A stretch of 34,617 nt of DNA from Candidatus Eisenbergiella pullistercoris. GTDB lineage: Bacteria; Bacillota; Clostridia; Lachnospirales; Lachnospiraceae. The stretch lies in NCBI GenBank assembly GCA_019115665.1, contig DXDD01000011.1, forward strand, positions 1-34,617. Reading direction: 5' to 3'. The position numbers and the translations under genes were made by a program. A model generated the notes under the pieces. That model saw only the letters and a program-made list of their open reading frames with translations, searched no databases and was not told the DNA's origin. Positions 7,929 through 16,138 of the stretch are shown piece by piece. The first letter of the stretch is position 1, and each line of letters opens with the position of its first letter.

Positions 7929-9179
7929 ATGACAGTGGAACTGATCTGTGTGGGAACCGAGCTTCTGCTCGGGAATATCGTGAATACCAATGCGGCCTGG
8001 CTGGCGGAGCAGTGCGCGGCGCTGGGCCTGTCCTGCTACTACCAGACGGTGGTGGGAGACAACGCGCAGCGCCTGGCCGGCATCCTGCGGACCGGGCTGG
8101 AGCGCTCGGACATCCTGATCCTGTCCGGCGGCCTTGGGCCTACCCAGGACGACCTGACGAAAGAAACCGCGGCGCAGGTGTGCGGAAGGAAGCTTACGGA
8201 GGATGCGCGCAGCCTTTCCCGGATCGAGGAATACTTCCGGGAGCGGGGGCTGAAGATGACGGACAACAACAGAAAGCAGGCGCTGGTGCCGGAGGGCGCC
8301 CTTGTGGTGGACAATGACAACGGAACGGCGCCGGGCCTCATTCTGGAAAAGGACGGAAAGCGGATCATCCTGCTTCCCGGTCCGCCGAACGAGCTCATCC
8401 CCATGTTTGAAAAAAAGATCGCTCCCTATCTTCTTTCCCTGGATCCGGACGGCCCTTCCGTCATTTATTCCCGGACCGTGAAGATCTGCGGCCTGGGAGA
8501 AAGCGGCGTGGAGGCGATGATCACGGATCTGGAAGCGCTTTCCAACCCTACGGTGGCCCCCTATGCCAAAACGGGCGAGGTGCATCTTCGCGTGACCGCC
8601 CGCGCGGCGGAGGAAAAGGAAGCCAAAAAGCTGGTGAAGCCGGTGGTGAAGGAGCTGGAAAGACGGTTCGGCCGTTCGGTCTATACCACCAAAAACGAGG
8701 TGACGCTGGAGGACGCGGTGGTAAAGCTCCTGAAAAAGCATGGCCTGACGGTCTCGACCGTGGAATCCTGCACCGGCGGCCTGGCCGCGGGAAGACTGGT
8801 CAATGTTCCCGGCGTTTCCGATGTGTTTAAGACCGGGTTCATCACCTATTCCAACAAGGCCAAGCGTAAGCTCGTCGGCGTGAAAAAGGAAACGCTGGAA
8901 AGATACGGAGCGGTGAGCCCGGAGACCGCGCGGGAAATGGCGCTTGGCGCGGCGAAGGCTTCCGGCGCGGATGTGACGGTTTCCGTGACGGGGATCGCCG
9001 GGCCGGACGGCGGCAGCGAAGAAAAGCCGGTGGGACTGGTATATATGGCCTGTTTTGTCTGCGGAAACGTGTGGGTGGAGCGGTTCCAGTTTAAGGGAAA
9101 CCGCGCGAAGGTACGCGAAGCCTCCGTGGCTGCGGCGCTGACGCTGATGCGCGGCTGCATTCTGGAGGTGTTCGGCTGA
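7929..9179 (+). CDS. cinA: CinA: competence/damage-inducible protein with NMN amidohydrolase domain
   Basis: This 416-residue protein combines an N-terminal MoaB-like molybdopterin-binding fold (starting ELICVGTELLLGNIVNTN, with SGGLGPTQDDLTKE) and a C-terminal PncC domain (TVESCTGGLAAGRLVNVPG ... GIAGPDGGS). PncC converts nicotinamide mononucleotide to nicotinate mononucleotide in pyridine-nucleotide salvage; the N-terminal domain is linked to ADP-ribose pyrophosphatase activity in some CinA proteins. The start at 7929 follows GGGAG at normal distance. The same frame is open upstream inside pgsA, but that part is not homologous. It sits 32 bp after pgsA, upstream of recA as in many Firmicutes, though here one gene and a repeat region intervene. 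Confidence 0.94.
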   Translation: MTVELICVGTELLLGNIVNTNAAWLAEQCAALGLSCYYQTVVGDNAQRLAGILRTGLERSDILILSGGLGPTQDDLTKETAAQVCGRKLTEDARSLSRIEEYFRERGLKMTDNNRKQALVPEGALVVDNDNGTAPGLILEKDGKRIILLPGPPNELIPMFEKKIAPYLLSLDPDGPSVIYSRTVKICGLGESGVEAMITDLEALSNPTVAPYAKTGEVHLRVTARAAEEKEAKKLVKPVVKELERRFGRSVYTTKNEVTLEDAVVKLLKKHGLTVSTVESCTGGLAAGRLVNVPGVSDVFKTGFITYSNKAKRKLVGVKKETLERYGAVSPETAREMALGAAKASGADVTVSVTGIAGPDGGSEEKPVGLVYMACFVCGNVWVERFQFKGNRAKVREASVAAALTLMRGCILEVFG

Positions 9180-9224
9180 CAGGCAGGAGCAACGTTTGAG
9201 AGCGGGATGCTCGCGGAGGGAATT

Positions 9225-10871
9225 ATGAATCAGGGGCACGAGGAGGAGTATACATTCTGTCCGGACTGCGGGGCGCTTATGAAGGACGGCCTCTGCAGGA
9301 GCTGCGGCTTCCGGGAGGGGGCCGCCGGTGTGGAAGCTGCCGGTGTGGGAACCGCCGACGCGGAGAAGACCGGGGCGGAAGCTCCCGATGAGGAGAAGAC
9401 CGGGCCGGAAATTACCGGTGTGGAAGCTGCCGGACCGGAGGGGATGGAGAACCTGGAGGAGCGGCGGGAGCCGGAGGCGGATCGGGGGCCATATCCGGAG
9501 ACAGACCGGAGACCGTCCTTTTCCAAGGGGCCTCAGCAGGGGCAGACATATGAAGAAGATCGGGGATACACCGGAAACGGGATCCCTCCCCGCGGCGGAC
9601 AGGGCTATGGCACAGGAGGCTATGGCGGTCCGGGCGGTGCCGGAGGTCCCGGAAGCTACGGGCCGCAGGGTTATGGCCCACATGGCGCGGGAAGCTATGG
9701 CGGCCCGCACGGCGCAGGCAACCCGCATGACGCAGGCGGTCCGGGCGGTGCCGGAGGTCCCGGAAGCTACGGGCCGCAGGGTTATGGCCCACATGGCGCA
9801 GGCGGTCCGGGCGGCCCCGGCGCTCCCGGAGGTTACGGCCCCCAGGGGTATGGCCCGGGCAGTCCTGACGGTCCGGGCGGATTCCGGGGCTATGGTCCGT
9901 ACGGCTATGGCCCCGGCGGCCCGCGGCCGGACAGAAGGGGCGGCGGGAATACGCTCGCCATCGTGATCATCGTTATGGTGACGGTCCTGATCGGACTGGC
10001 GATGATCCTGTTTTTCCTTCTGGTAAGAGATTCGATGAGCGCTGCCCGGATTACAGAGAACAGCCGGCAGGAGGCGGCGCCTTTCCCTGAACAGGGAGAG
10101 GGAGAATGGTACGGCCGTCTTCCCTATGAGTATGACATGCCGGAGGAAGCGGCTCCGGGATCGGAGGAAACTGCTCCCGGATCAGAGGAGACGGCGCCGG
10201 AGGAGGCCTACATACCGAGCGCGGACGACGAGTACTATGTAACCCTGGCCAACGCGGTGCGGGATGATCTGAGTTATCGTGTGGAATGGGAGGAATACGA
10301 CCTGCGGGACGAAGAGACCGGAGCGACTGCGTCCGGCAGATATCCGCAGCTTTCCGGCGGAAATATTCCTCAGCTGGATCAGCTCAATGAACTGATCCGC
10401 TCAGAAGCCACCTATTTTTCCAGCCTGTATGAATACTACAGAGGATGGCAGGGGGAAAGCGTGGTCTACCATGCGGAGAGCATCGGATATGTGACCTATA
10501 TGGATGAAGAAAAGATCAGCATTGTGCTGCAGGAAGACTACGAAATGGACGGACAGTCCAGCATCTCCCTTTACAGCATCAACGTGGATCTCATCAGCGG
10601 CGAGATCATGGACAACGGCGGGCTGATCGAATACAGTCCGCAGCTGGCGGAGAGATTCCGCGATCAGAGCAGCCGCCAGAACGGTCGGGTGGAGGCCGTG
10701 GAAATGATGGACGATGAGCAGCTTCTGGATTTCCTTTCCGATGAAAATACGAACATTGTGTTCTATACGCCGATCGGCCTGGAAATCGGCTTCAATTATA
10801 CCACCAGCGACAGCACGGGCTGGGTGACGGCGACCATAAAGGATTACGCAGGCTACGTCCCGAAATTCTGA
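9225..10871 (+). CDS. Zinc-ribbon, Gly/Pro/Tyr-rich, single-pass membrane protein with RsiV/DUF3298-like extracellular domain
   Basis: This 548-residue protein has a clear modular plan. Residues 12-27 form a CPDC...CRSC zinc ribbon. An acidic Ala/Glu/Gly segment with internal repeats follows (about 30-95). Residues about 125-240 are a low-complexity domain built of GYG, GPQGYGP and GGPGG units. A single transmembrane helix spans about 243-267 (TLAIVIIVMVTVLIGLAMIL). The outer part has an acidic linker with PGSEETA repeats and a C-terminal domain (about 325-548) resembling the DUF3298/RsiV sensor fold, ending GFNYTTSDSTGWVTATIKDY. With no signal peptide, the Gly-rich part is probably cytoplasmic and the C-terminal domain outside. 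A perfect 65-bp duplication lies inside the Gly-rich part. The start at 9225 is preferred over 9207 because GCGGAGGG lies just upstream. Function unknown; an envelope sensor or anchor is plausible. Confidence 0.8.
   Translation: MNQGHEEEYTFCPDCGALMKDGLCRSCGFREGAAGVEAAGVGTADAEKTGAEAPDEEKTGPEITGVEAAGPEGMENLEERREPEADRGPYPETDRRPSFSKGPQQGQTYEEDRGYTGNGIPPRGGQGYGTGGYGGPGGAGGPGSYGPQGYGPHGAGSYGGPHGAGNPHDAGGPGGAGGPGSYGPQGYGPHGAGGPGGPGAPGGYGPQGYGPGSPDGPGGFRGYGPYGYGPGGPRPDRRGGGNTLAIVIIVMVTVLIGLAMILFFLLVRDSMSAARITENSRQEAAPFPEQGEGEWYGRLPYEYDMPEEAAPGSEETAPGSEETAPEEAYIPSADDEYYVTLANAVRDDLSYRVEWEEYDLRDEETGATASGRYPQLSGGNIPQLDQLNELIRSEATYFSSLYEYYRGWQGESVVYHAESIGYVTYMDEEKISIVLQEDYEMDGQSSISLYSINVDLISGEIMDNGGLIEYSPQLAERFRDQSSRQNGRVEAVEMMDDEQLLDFLSDENTNIVFYTPIGLEIGFNYTTSDSTGWVTATIKDYAGYVPKF
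9624..9799 (+). repeat. Perfect 65-bp direct repeat inside the Gly/Tyr-rich coding region
   Basis: Bases 9624-9688 and 9735-9799 are identical over 65 bp and offset by 111 bp (37 codons), so the frame is kept. The unit encodes GGPGGAGGPGSYGPQGYGPH. Identity at synonymous positions implies recent duplication or gene conversion and predicts length variation between strains. Confidence 0.9.
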
Positions 10872-10956
10872 AGAATCCGCCGCGCGGAAGGAGCAGCCTG
10901 GGACGGCCTGTCCCGCCTCCTGCGCGCGGCTTTGCTGTTGGGCTGCGGATAATGGC

Positions 10957-11032
10957 GGCCGGATGCTTTTTTTCTGTACATTTTCGTACGGCCTGCGCAG
11001 TAAATGCGCAGACCTGTTCAAATAGCAGTTAC
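10957..11032 (-). mobile_element. Truncated, decayed copy (C) of the 135-bp MITE-like element
   Basis: Read on the minus strand this matches the left part of the element at 27792-27926. In order it shows a GTAACTGCTATT end, the GGTCTGCGCA-TTTAC-TGCGCAGGCC hairpin, GTACGAAAATGTACAG, and GCATCCGGCC, where similarity stops. The third hairpin and right end are missing. It lies 82 bp left of the 53-bp periodic array. Confidence 0.7.
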
Positions 11033-11113
11033 TTTTATGGGATGGAAAAATACTGCGGCTGATTCCTTTTTCATATCGGAAAATCCCTGCTCGCCCCCGC
11101 CAGGATGCTCCGA

Positions 11114-11424
11114 TACGGTTTAAAATGCGAATCTGCATTGTATAACCGTACAAAAAGTTTAAATTGACGGTTAAAAAAGGGATTTTCCGATCCTTAACCG
11201 TACTTTTTGACCACTATTTCATCACCAGTACGGATAAATACCTGATTTTCTCATCTGTAACCGTATTTTCGGCCTGTCGGGTACGGTTAAAAACAGACTT
11301 TTCGATCTTTTTACCGTATTACGCCATAAAAAGTACGGTTCAGAACAGCACTTTCCGGAATTGGATCCGTAAAAAATGAATTTTTGTACGGATGAAAATC
11401 CATTTTTTTCGTTTTTTAACCGTA
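11114..11424. repeat. Array 1: inverted TACGG/CCGTA pairs every 52-53 bp (one 63-bp step)
   Basis: AACCGTA-type boxes begin at 11144, 11196, 11259, 11312, 11365 and 11418 (steps 52, 63, 53, 53, 53). ACGG cores begin at 11115, 11167, 11230, 11283, 11335 and 11388 (steps 52, 63, 53, 52, 53). Each CCGTA is followed by an inverted TACGG whose first base is 20-21 bp downstream, except 31 bp in the long unit. Sequence between the boxes is largely diverged while the boxes are kept. No protein-coding frame fits the region. It ends about 320 bp before the recA -35 box. The nature of the array is unknown; binding sites for a DNA-bending or multimeric protein would fit. Confidence 0.8.
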
Positions 11425-11429
11425 AACGG

Positions 11430-11525
11430 GCGGAATGCTTCCGTGGGAGGTCTGCGGAATGCTTCCGTGGGAGGTCTGTGGAATGCTTCATGGAAGGCCT
11501 GTGGAATGCTTCCGTGGAAGAGCCT
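11430..11525 (+). repeat. Four tandem 24-bp repeats, each with a CGGAATGCTTCCG palindrome
   Basis: Units span 11430-11453, 11454-11477, 11478-11500 and 11501-11525 (24, 24, 23 and 25 bp). The first two are identical. Most carry the small palindrome CGGAA-TGC-TTCCG. A fifth partial start (GCGGAAG) follows at 11526. The repeats directly abut array 1 and lie upstream of the recA promoter. No function can be assigned. Confidence 0.85.
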
Positions 11526-11744
11526 GCGGAAGGTTTGTCTGTACAAATCCGCGGAGCATTTTGCCGAGTCCCCTGCCCTGTGAGCAGGAACGATACCGGC
11601 GGCCGGAGCGCCGTTTTCTTATAAAAACAGGTGGATTTCGGGGCGAAAACGTGATAAAATAAATCACATTCATTTTTCAGACAGCCGATTCATCTGGCAT
11701 TTTCAGTATCAGGGCGTTTCGCCGCTTTTTTTCCGGAAAGAGAA
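11526..11744. other. Non-coding stretch upstream of recA with weak hairpins
   Basis: No gene is visible. Two weak terminator-like structures are present: CGGCG/CGCCG (11597-11613) followed by TTTTCTT, and GGCG-TTT-CGCC followed by a run of T just before 11732. Either could insulate recA from upstream transcription. GTGAT-N7-ATCAC at about 11651-11667 is a short inverted repeat of unknown meaning. Confidence 0.4.
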
Positions 11745-11773
11745 TTGACAAAACAGAACGGATGTTTTATGAT
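11745..11773 (+). promoter_or_regulatory. Sigma-A promoter of recA
   Basis: TTGACA (11745-11750), a 17-bp spacer and TATGAT (11768-11773) form a near-consensus promoter. The start site would be near 11780, inside the SOS box, leaving a leader of about 60 nt. Confidence 0.88.
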
Positions 11774-11779
11774 TAGAAA

Positions 11780-11791
11780 GAACACTTGTTC
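11780..11791. promoter_or_regulatory. LexA (SOS/Cheo) operator of recA
   Basis: GAACACTTGTTC is a perfect GAAC-N4-GTTC palindrome, the Gram-positive LexA box. It overlaps the predicted transcription start of recA, so LexA binding would block initiation. This supports DNA-damage induction of recA-recX. Confidence 0.88.
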
Positions 11792-11840
11792 TATAAAGAG
11801 ATTATACCGGCCTGCGGCGATAGAAGAACAGGAGGAAGAG

Positions 11841-12959
11841 ATGGAAAAGGAAGAAAAACTCAAGGCGCTGGAAGCGGCGCTTGGACAGATCGAGAAGCAG
11901 TATGGAAAAGGGGCTGTGATGAAGCTGGGGGATCCCTCTTCCCAGATGAACGTGGAGACCATTCCCACCGGTTCCCTCAGTCTGGATATCGCGCTTGGAC
12001 TGGGCGGCATTCCCAAGGGGAGGATCGTGGAGATCTATGGCCCGGAATCCAGCGGTAAGACGACGGTGACGCTCCACATGATCGCAGAGGTGCAGAAGAG
12101 GGGCGGAATCGCGGGCTTTATCGACGCGGAGCACGCGCTGGATCCCGTTTATGCGAAGAATATCGGCGTGGATATTGACAATCTGTATATTTCCCAGCCT
12201 GACAACGGGGAGCAGGCGCTGGAGATCACGGAGACGATGGTCCGCTCCGGCGCGATTGATATCATTGTTGTGGACTCCGTGGCGGCTCTGGTGCCGAAGG
12301 CGGAGATCGACGGCGACATGGGAGATTCCCATGTGGGACTGCAGGCGAGGCTGATGTCCCAGGCGCTGCGCAAGCTTACCGCCGTGATCAGCAAGTCGAA
12401 CTGCACCGTGATCTTCATCAATCAGCTGCGTGAGAAGGTGGGCGTGATGTTTGGAAATCCGGAGACGACGACCGGCGGACGCGCGCTCAAGTTCTATTCC
12501 ACCATCCGCCTCGATGTGCGGCGGATCGAGACGCTCAAGCAGGGCGGCGAGATGGTGGGAAACCGTACCCGCGTGAAGGTGGTGAAGAACAAGATCGCGC
12601 CGCCGTTCAAGGAAGCGGAATTCGACATCATGTTCGGAAAGGGGATTTCCAGAGAAGGAGATATACTGGATCTGGCGGTCGGCCTGAACATTGTCAACAA
12701 GAGCGGCGCATGGTTCGCCTATGAAGGGAACAAGATCGGCCAGGGAAGGGAAAATGCGAAGTCCTTCCTCGCGGATCATCCCGAGATCTGCGCGCAGATA
12801 GAACAGAAGGTAAGGGAGCACTATTTCTCCAGGCCGGAAGCGGCGGAAGGGGAACCGGCTGAAAAAGGGCAGGCCGAAAAGGGGCAGGCTGAAAAGAAAC
12901 AGGACGGGAAAGAGCAGGCTGAGAAGGGACAGACGCAGAAGGAGCCGGCAGAAGCATGA
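11841..12959 (+). CDS. recA: Recombinase RecA with a pentapeptide-repeat C-terminal tail
   Basis: RecA forms ATP-dependent filaments on single-stranded DNA, catalyses strand exchange and triggers LexA self-cleavage. The 372-residue protein has Walker A GPESSGKT (residues 67-74), the Walker B strand [15 protein letters not shown], the L2 region [20 protein letters not shown] and the usual C-terminal domain. Residues 340-372 are unusual: tandem five-residue units ([30 protein letters not shown]) replace the short acidic tail of most RecA proteins. The start at 11841 follows GGAGGAAGAG at ideal spacing; the in-frame TTG at 11745 lies in the promoter. The last four bases overlap recX. Confidence 0.97.
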   Translation: MEKEEKLKALEAALGQIEKQYGKGAVMKLGDPSSQMNVETIPTGSLSLDIALGLGGIPKGRIVEIYGPESSGKTTVTLHMIAEVQKRGGIAGFIDAEHALDPVYAKNIGVDIDNLYISQPDNGEQALEITETMVRSGAIDIIVVDSVAALVPKAEIDGDMGDSHVGLQARLMSQALRKLTAVISKSNCTVIFINQLREKVGVMFGNPETTTGGRALKFYSTIRLDVRRIETLKQGGEMVGNRTRVKVVKNKIAPPFKEAEFDIMFGKGISREGDILDLAVGLNIVNKSGAWFAYEGNKIGQGRENAKSFLADHPEICAQIEQKVREHYFSRPEAAEGEPAEKGQAEKGQAEKKQDGKEQAEKGQTQKEPAEA

Positions 12960-13564
12960 CCGTGACCAGTATTGTGCCGGAGGGCCGGACGAGATATGCG
13001 GTTACGGTGGACGGAGAAGGCGGATTTGTCCTGTATCAGAAGGAACTTTCCGAATATCGGATCAGAGAAGGGGAGGAGCTTTCGGAGGAGACGCTCGCCG
13101 AGATCATGCGGAAGGTTCTTCCCCGGCGCGCGAAGCTGCGCTGCCTGAATCTGCTTAAAAGCCGCAGCTATACGGAGAAACAGCTTGCGGAAAAGCTGCG
13201 CGCGGGGAAATATCCGGAAGCCGTAATCGAAGAAGCGCTTTCCTATGTAAAATCCTTCGGCTATGTGGACGATGCGGCCTATGCCAGAAGCTACGCGGAG
13301 GATCAGATCGAAAAGAAGAGCGTCCGCAGGATCGCGGAGGAGCTTCAGAGGAAGGGCGTGGACCGAGGCCTGATCGAAGAGGCGCTTCTCTTTGTACAGG
13401 AGCGGGACGGAGGACAGGATGAGGAAGGAATGATCCGCAGGCTTCTGGAAAAGAAGCATTTTGATCCGGAAACAGCGGATTTTGCCGAAAAAAGGAGGAT
13501 ACAGGCGTTTCTGATGCGGAAGGGATTTACGGCGGACGGGATCCGCAGGGCCATGAACGGATGA
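12956..13564 (+). CDS. recX: RecX, RecA regulator
   Basis: RecX modulates RecA filament growth and activity. The 202-residue protein is the larger Firmicute type. It has an N-terminal beta segment ([28 protein letters not shown]) and repeated three-helix modules with typical signatures such as [39 protein letters not shown] and [15 protein letters not shown]. The start codon overlaps the recA stop by four bases, so translation is coupled and the gene shares the SOS-controlled promoter. Confidence 0.93.
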   Translation: MTVTSIVPEGRTRYAVTVDGEGGFVLYQKELSEYRIREGEELSEETLAEIMRKVLPRRAKLRCLNLLKSRSYTEKQLAEKLRAGKYPEAVIEEALSYVKSFGYVDDAAYARSYAEDQIEKKSVRRIAEELQRKGVDRGLIEEALLFVQERDGGQDEEGMIRRLLEKKHFDPETADFAEKRRIQAFLMRKGFTADGIRRAMNG

Positions 13565-13581
13565 AAAATCCGCTTTTAGAC

Positions 13582-13610
13582 TTGACACGGCACCGGTTAT
13601 TTATTAAAAT
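13582..13610 (+). promoter_or_regulatory. Sigma-A promoter of rny
   Basis: TTGACA (13582-13587), a 17-bp spacer and TAAAAT (13605-13610) lie just after recX. The predicted leader of rny is about 90 nt and AT-rich. Confidence 0.8.
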
Positions 13611-13707
13611 TGTATCGTTGTAAACGATTATAAGAATGTTTGTATGTACATACATTCTATAACAGATATTCGTACAATGAAAATTAAATAAGGAGGTGCT
13701 CCTGTCT

Positions 13708-15255
13708 ATGCTTTATTGTGTGATAGCGGTAGCAGTCACGCTTGTGATTTCTATCCCTGCGACTTTTGCGGTAACTTCTGCATACAGGAAAAAGGAAACG
13801 GAAACGAAGATCGGAAACGCCGAGGAAAAGGCGAGAGAGATCATCGACGACGCTTTGAAGACGGCCGAGGCCAAAAAGCGGGAAGGTCTGCTGGAGGTAA
13901 AGGAAGAATCCATCCGGGCGAAGAACGAACTGGATAAGGAGATCAGGGAACGCAGAGCTGAGGTGCAGCGTTTTGAGAGAAGAGTCCAGCAGAAGGAAGA
14001 GAATGTGGACAAGAAGGCGGACGCCCTTGAGAAGAAGGAGTCTACGCTGGCGGCCAGAGAAAGCGAGATGGCAAAGCAGAGGTCCGAGATCGCAAAGCTG
14101 AATGAGCAGAGAATACAGGAACTGGAACGAATCTCAGGTTTAACCTCCGAACAGGCAAAAGATTACCTGCTGAAAATTGTTGAAGACGAAGTAAAGCATG
14201 AATCGGCCGTGATGATCAAGGATATGGAGGCCAGAGCGAAGGAAGAAGCGGACAAGAAGGCCCGGGAGTATGTGGTTACGGCGATTCAGAGATGCGCGGC
14301 CGACCACGTGGCGGAGGCTACCATTTCCGTCGTACAGCTTCCCAATGATGAGATGAAGGGAAGGATCATCGGACGTGAGGGCCGCAATATCAGAACCCTG
14401 GAAACGCTGACCGGCGTGGATCTGATCATTGACGATACGCCGGAGGCCGTGATCCTCTCCTCTTTTGACCCGATCAGAAGGGAGGTCGCAAGAATAGCGC
14501 TTGAGAAGCTGATCGTGGACGGCCGTATCCATCCCGCAAGAATTGAAGAGATGGTGGAGAAGGCGCAGAAGGAAGTAGAGGTAATGATCAAGGAAGAGGG
14601 AGAATCCGCACTGCTGGAGGTAGGCGTGCACGGCGTTCATCCCGAGCTTGTAAAGCTGCTTGGAAAGCTGAAGTTCAGAACGAGCTACGGACAGAATGCG
14701 CTGAAGCATTCCATCGAGGTGGCACAGCTGTCAGGACTTCTGGCCAGCGAGCTTGGACTGGATACGCGGATGGCGAAGCGCGCAGGTCTGCTTCATGATA
14801 TCGGCAAGGCCGTGGATCATGAGATGGAGGGCTCGCATATTCAGCTCGGCGTAGAGCTCTGCAAGAAGTATAAGGAATCTTCCGTTGTCGTCAACGCGGT
14901 GGAATCCCACCACGGCGACGTGGAACCGACTTCCCTGATCTCCTGCATCGTGCAGGCTGCCGACACCATTTCGGCGGCAAGGCCCGGCGCGAGAAGAGAG
15001 ACGCTGGAAACCTATACCAGCAGGCTGACGCAGCTTGAGGAGATCGCAAACAATTTCAAGGGTGTGGATAAATCTTATGCCATTCAGGCGGGCAGAGAGA
15101 TTCGTGTCATGGTTATTCCTGAACAGGTATCGGATGCGGATATGGTTCTGATGGCACGCGATATTTCAAAGGCGATTGAGGCCGATCTGGAATATCCCGG
15201 ACAGATCAAGGTTAATGTTATCAGAGAAAGCCGCGTTTCGGATTACGCAAAATAA
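13708..15255 (+). CDS. rny: Ribonuclease Y
   Basis: RNase Y is the membrane-anchored endoribonuclease that starts mRNA decay in Firmicutes. The 515-residue protein has one N-terminal transmembrane helix (residues 3-23), a long coiled coil (about 30-185, rich in E/K/A heptads), a KH domain with [12 protein letters not shown] at 218-229, and an HD hydrolase domain with the catalytic His363-Asp364 in [17 protein letters not shown]. The ATG at 13708 is chosen with AGGAGG (13691-13696) 11 nt upstream. The GTG at 13696 overlaps the Shine-Dalgarno itself and is unlikely. It has its own promoter and terminator. Confidence 0.95.
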   Translation: MLYCVIAVAVTLVISIPATFAVTSAYRKKETETKIGNAEEKAREIIDDALKTAEAKKREGLLEVKEESIRAKNELDKEIRERRAEVQRFERRVQQKEENVDKKADALEKKESTLAARESEMAKQRSEIAKLNEQRIQELERISGLTSEQAKDYLLKIVEDEVKHESAVMIKDMEARAKEEADKKAREYVVTAIQRCAADHVAEATISVVQLPNDEMKGRIIGREGRNIRTLETLTGVDLIIDDTPEAVILSSFDPIRREVARIALEKLIVDGRIHPARIEEMVEKAQKEVEVMIKEEGESALLEVGVHGVHPELVKLLGKLKFRTSYGQNALKHSIEVAQLSGLLASELGLDTRMAKRAGLLHDIGKAVDHEMEGSHIQLGVELCKKYKESSVVVNAVESHHGDVEPTSLISCIVQAADTISAARPGARRETLETYTSRLTQLEEIANNFKGVDKSYAIQAGREIRVMVIPEQVSDADMVLMARDISKAIEADLEYPGQIKVNVIRESRVSDYAK

Positions 15256-15291
15256 CCGATCAGAAAAGGCAGTAAAAAGTCAGTCATTTGG

Positions 15292-15322
15292 GCCCTGCAG
15301 GCAAAACCTGCAGGGCTTTTTT
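15292..15322 (+). terminator. Intrinsic terminator after rny
   Basis: A perfect 10-bp stem GCCCTGCAGG/CCTGCAGGGC with loop CAAAA is followed by six T. It lies 37 bp after the rny stop. Confidence 0.93.
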
Positions 15323-15431
15323 CAATGTGCGCCCGGCCGCCGCCGTGTCCGTATGAACGGCCAATGGCCGGGCAGGCACAGAGGACGGCAATCGGAGAAA
15401 AAGGGAAATTTCGGAAAGGAGAAGAGAAAAA

Positions 15432-15971
15432 ATGGCGGAAGAATTTAAACGGTTGAAGAGGGAACTGGTCTATAAGGGCGCGATCGTGAATTTTTATAAG
15501 GATACGATCCAGGTCCAGAACGGCAACATTGTGGAATGGGATTTTATCGGACATCAGGGAGCGGCGGCTGTGGTGCCGGTCCGGGCGGACGGGAAGCTTC
15601 TGATGGTAAGACAGTATCGGAACGCGCTGGACAGATATACCCTTGAGATCCCGGCAGGCGGTCTGAACGGGGCGGACGAGCCCACAAGGGATGCCGCGGC
15701 GCGGGAGCTGGAGGAGGAAACAGGGTATGCTGCGGGAAAAATGGAGTGGCTGATCACGGTGCGCACAACAGTCGCCTTCTGTAATGAAAAGATCGACATC
15801 TATCTCGCGACGGATCTGACCCGCGGCCATCAGCATCTGGATGAGGATGAGTTCATTCATGTAGAGGCGTATACGGTGCAGGAGCTGTGCGACAAGATCC
15901 TGACGGGAGAGATAGAGGATTCCAAAACCATAGCGGCAGTTATGAGCTATAAGGCGAAATTCGGGCTTTGA
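15432..15971 (+). CDS. nudF: NUDIX hydrolase, ADP-ribose pyrophosphatase type
   Basis: The enzyme should hydrolyse ADP-ribose to AMP and ribose-5-phosphate. The 179-residue protein has a complete Nudix box at residues 77-99 (G77, E83, R91-E92, E95-E96, G98), preceded by the ADP-ribose-type PAGG. AAGGAG lies 10 nt upstream of the ATG. The next gene is spoIIM; nudF near spoIIM is also the Bacillus subtilis arrangement, which supports both calls. Upstream, GCCCGGCC (15331-15338) and GGCCGGGC (15366-15373) form an inverted repeat of unknown role. No clear promoter is seen in the 110 bp after the rny terminator. Confidence 0.9.
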   Translation: MAEEFKRLKRELVYKGAIVNFYKDTIQVQNGNIVEWDFIGHQGAAAVVPVRADGKLLMVRQYRNALDRYTLEIPAGGLNGADEPTRDAAARELEEETGYAAGKMEWLITVRTTVAFCNEKIDIYLATDLTRGHQHLDEDEFIHVEAYTVQELCDKILTGEIEDSKTIAAVMSYKAKFGL

Positions 15972-16037
15972 CCGTCCCTGCCGGCGGCAGACAGGAGGCC
16001 GAAAGGCTGGAGGACTGGAAGGGAGAGCCGTCTGGCC

Positions 16038-16088
16038 GGAATATTCCTCCGCCCGGAATGTCCCTCCGCCCGGAATATTCCTCCGCCT
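16038..16088 (+). repeat. Three tandem 17-bp repeats between nudF and spoIIM
   Basis: GGAATATTCCTCCGCCC, GGAATGTCCCTCCGCCC and a third unit identical to the first apart from its last base follow without spacing (16038-16054, 16055-16071, 16072-16088). Each begins with a GGAATATTCC-type palindrome. The repeat lies within the 167-bp gap upstream of the favoured spoIIM start, so it is leader or operator sequence rather than coding. Confidence 0.8.
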
Positions 16089-16138
16089 TCTGCGCATATA
16101 CTGAAAAAACAAAGCGGCAGAGGGCGGAGGGGTGCGCA

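Noticed and set aside
11164-11379. A 71-residue open frame in array 1
   Set aside because: It covers several array units, lacks a ribosome-binding site and has no conserved features.
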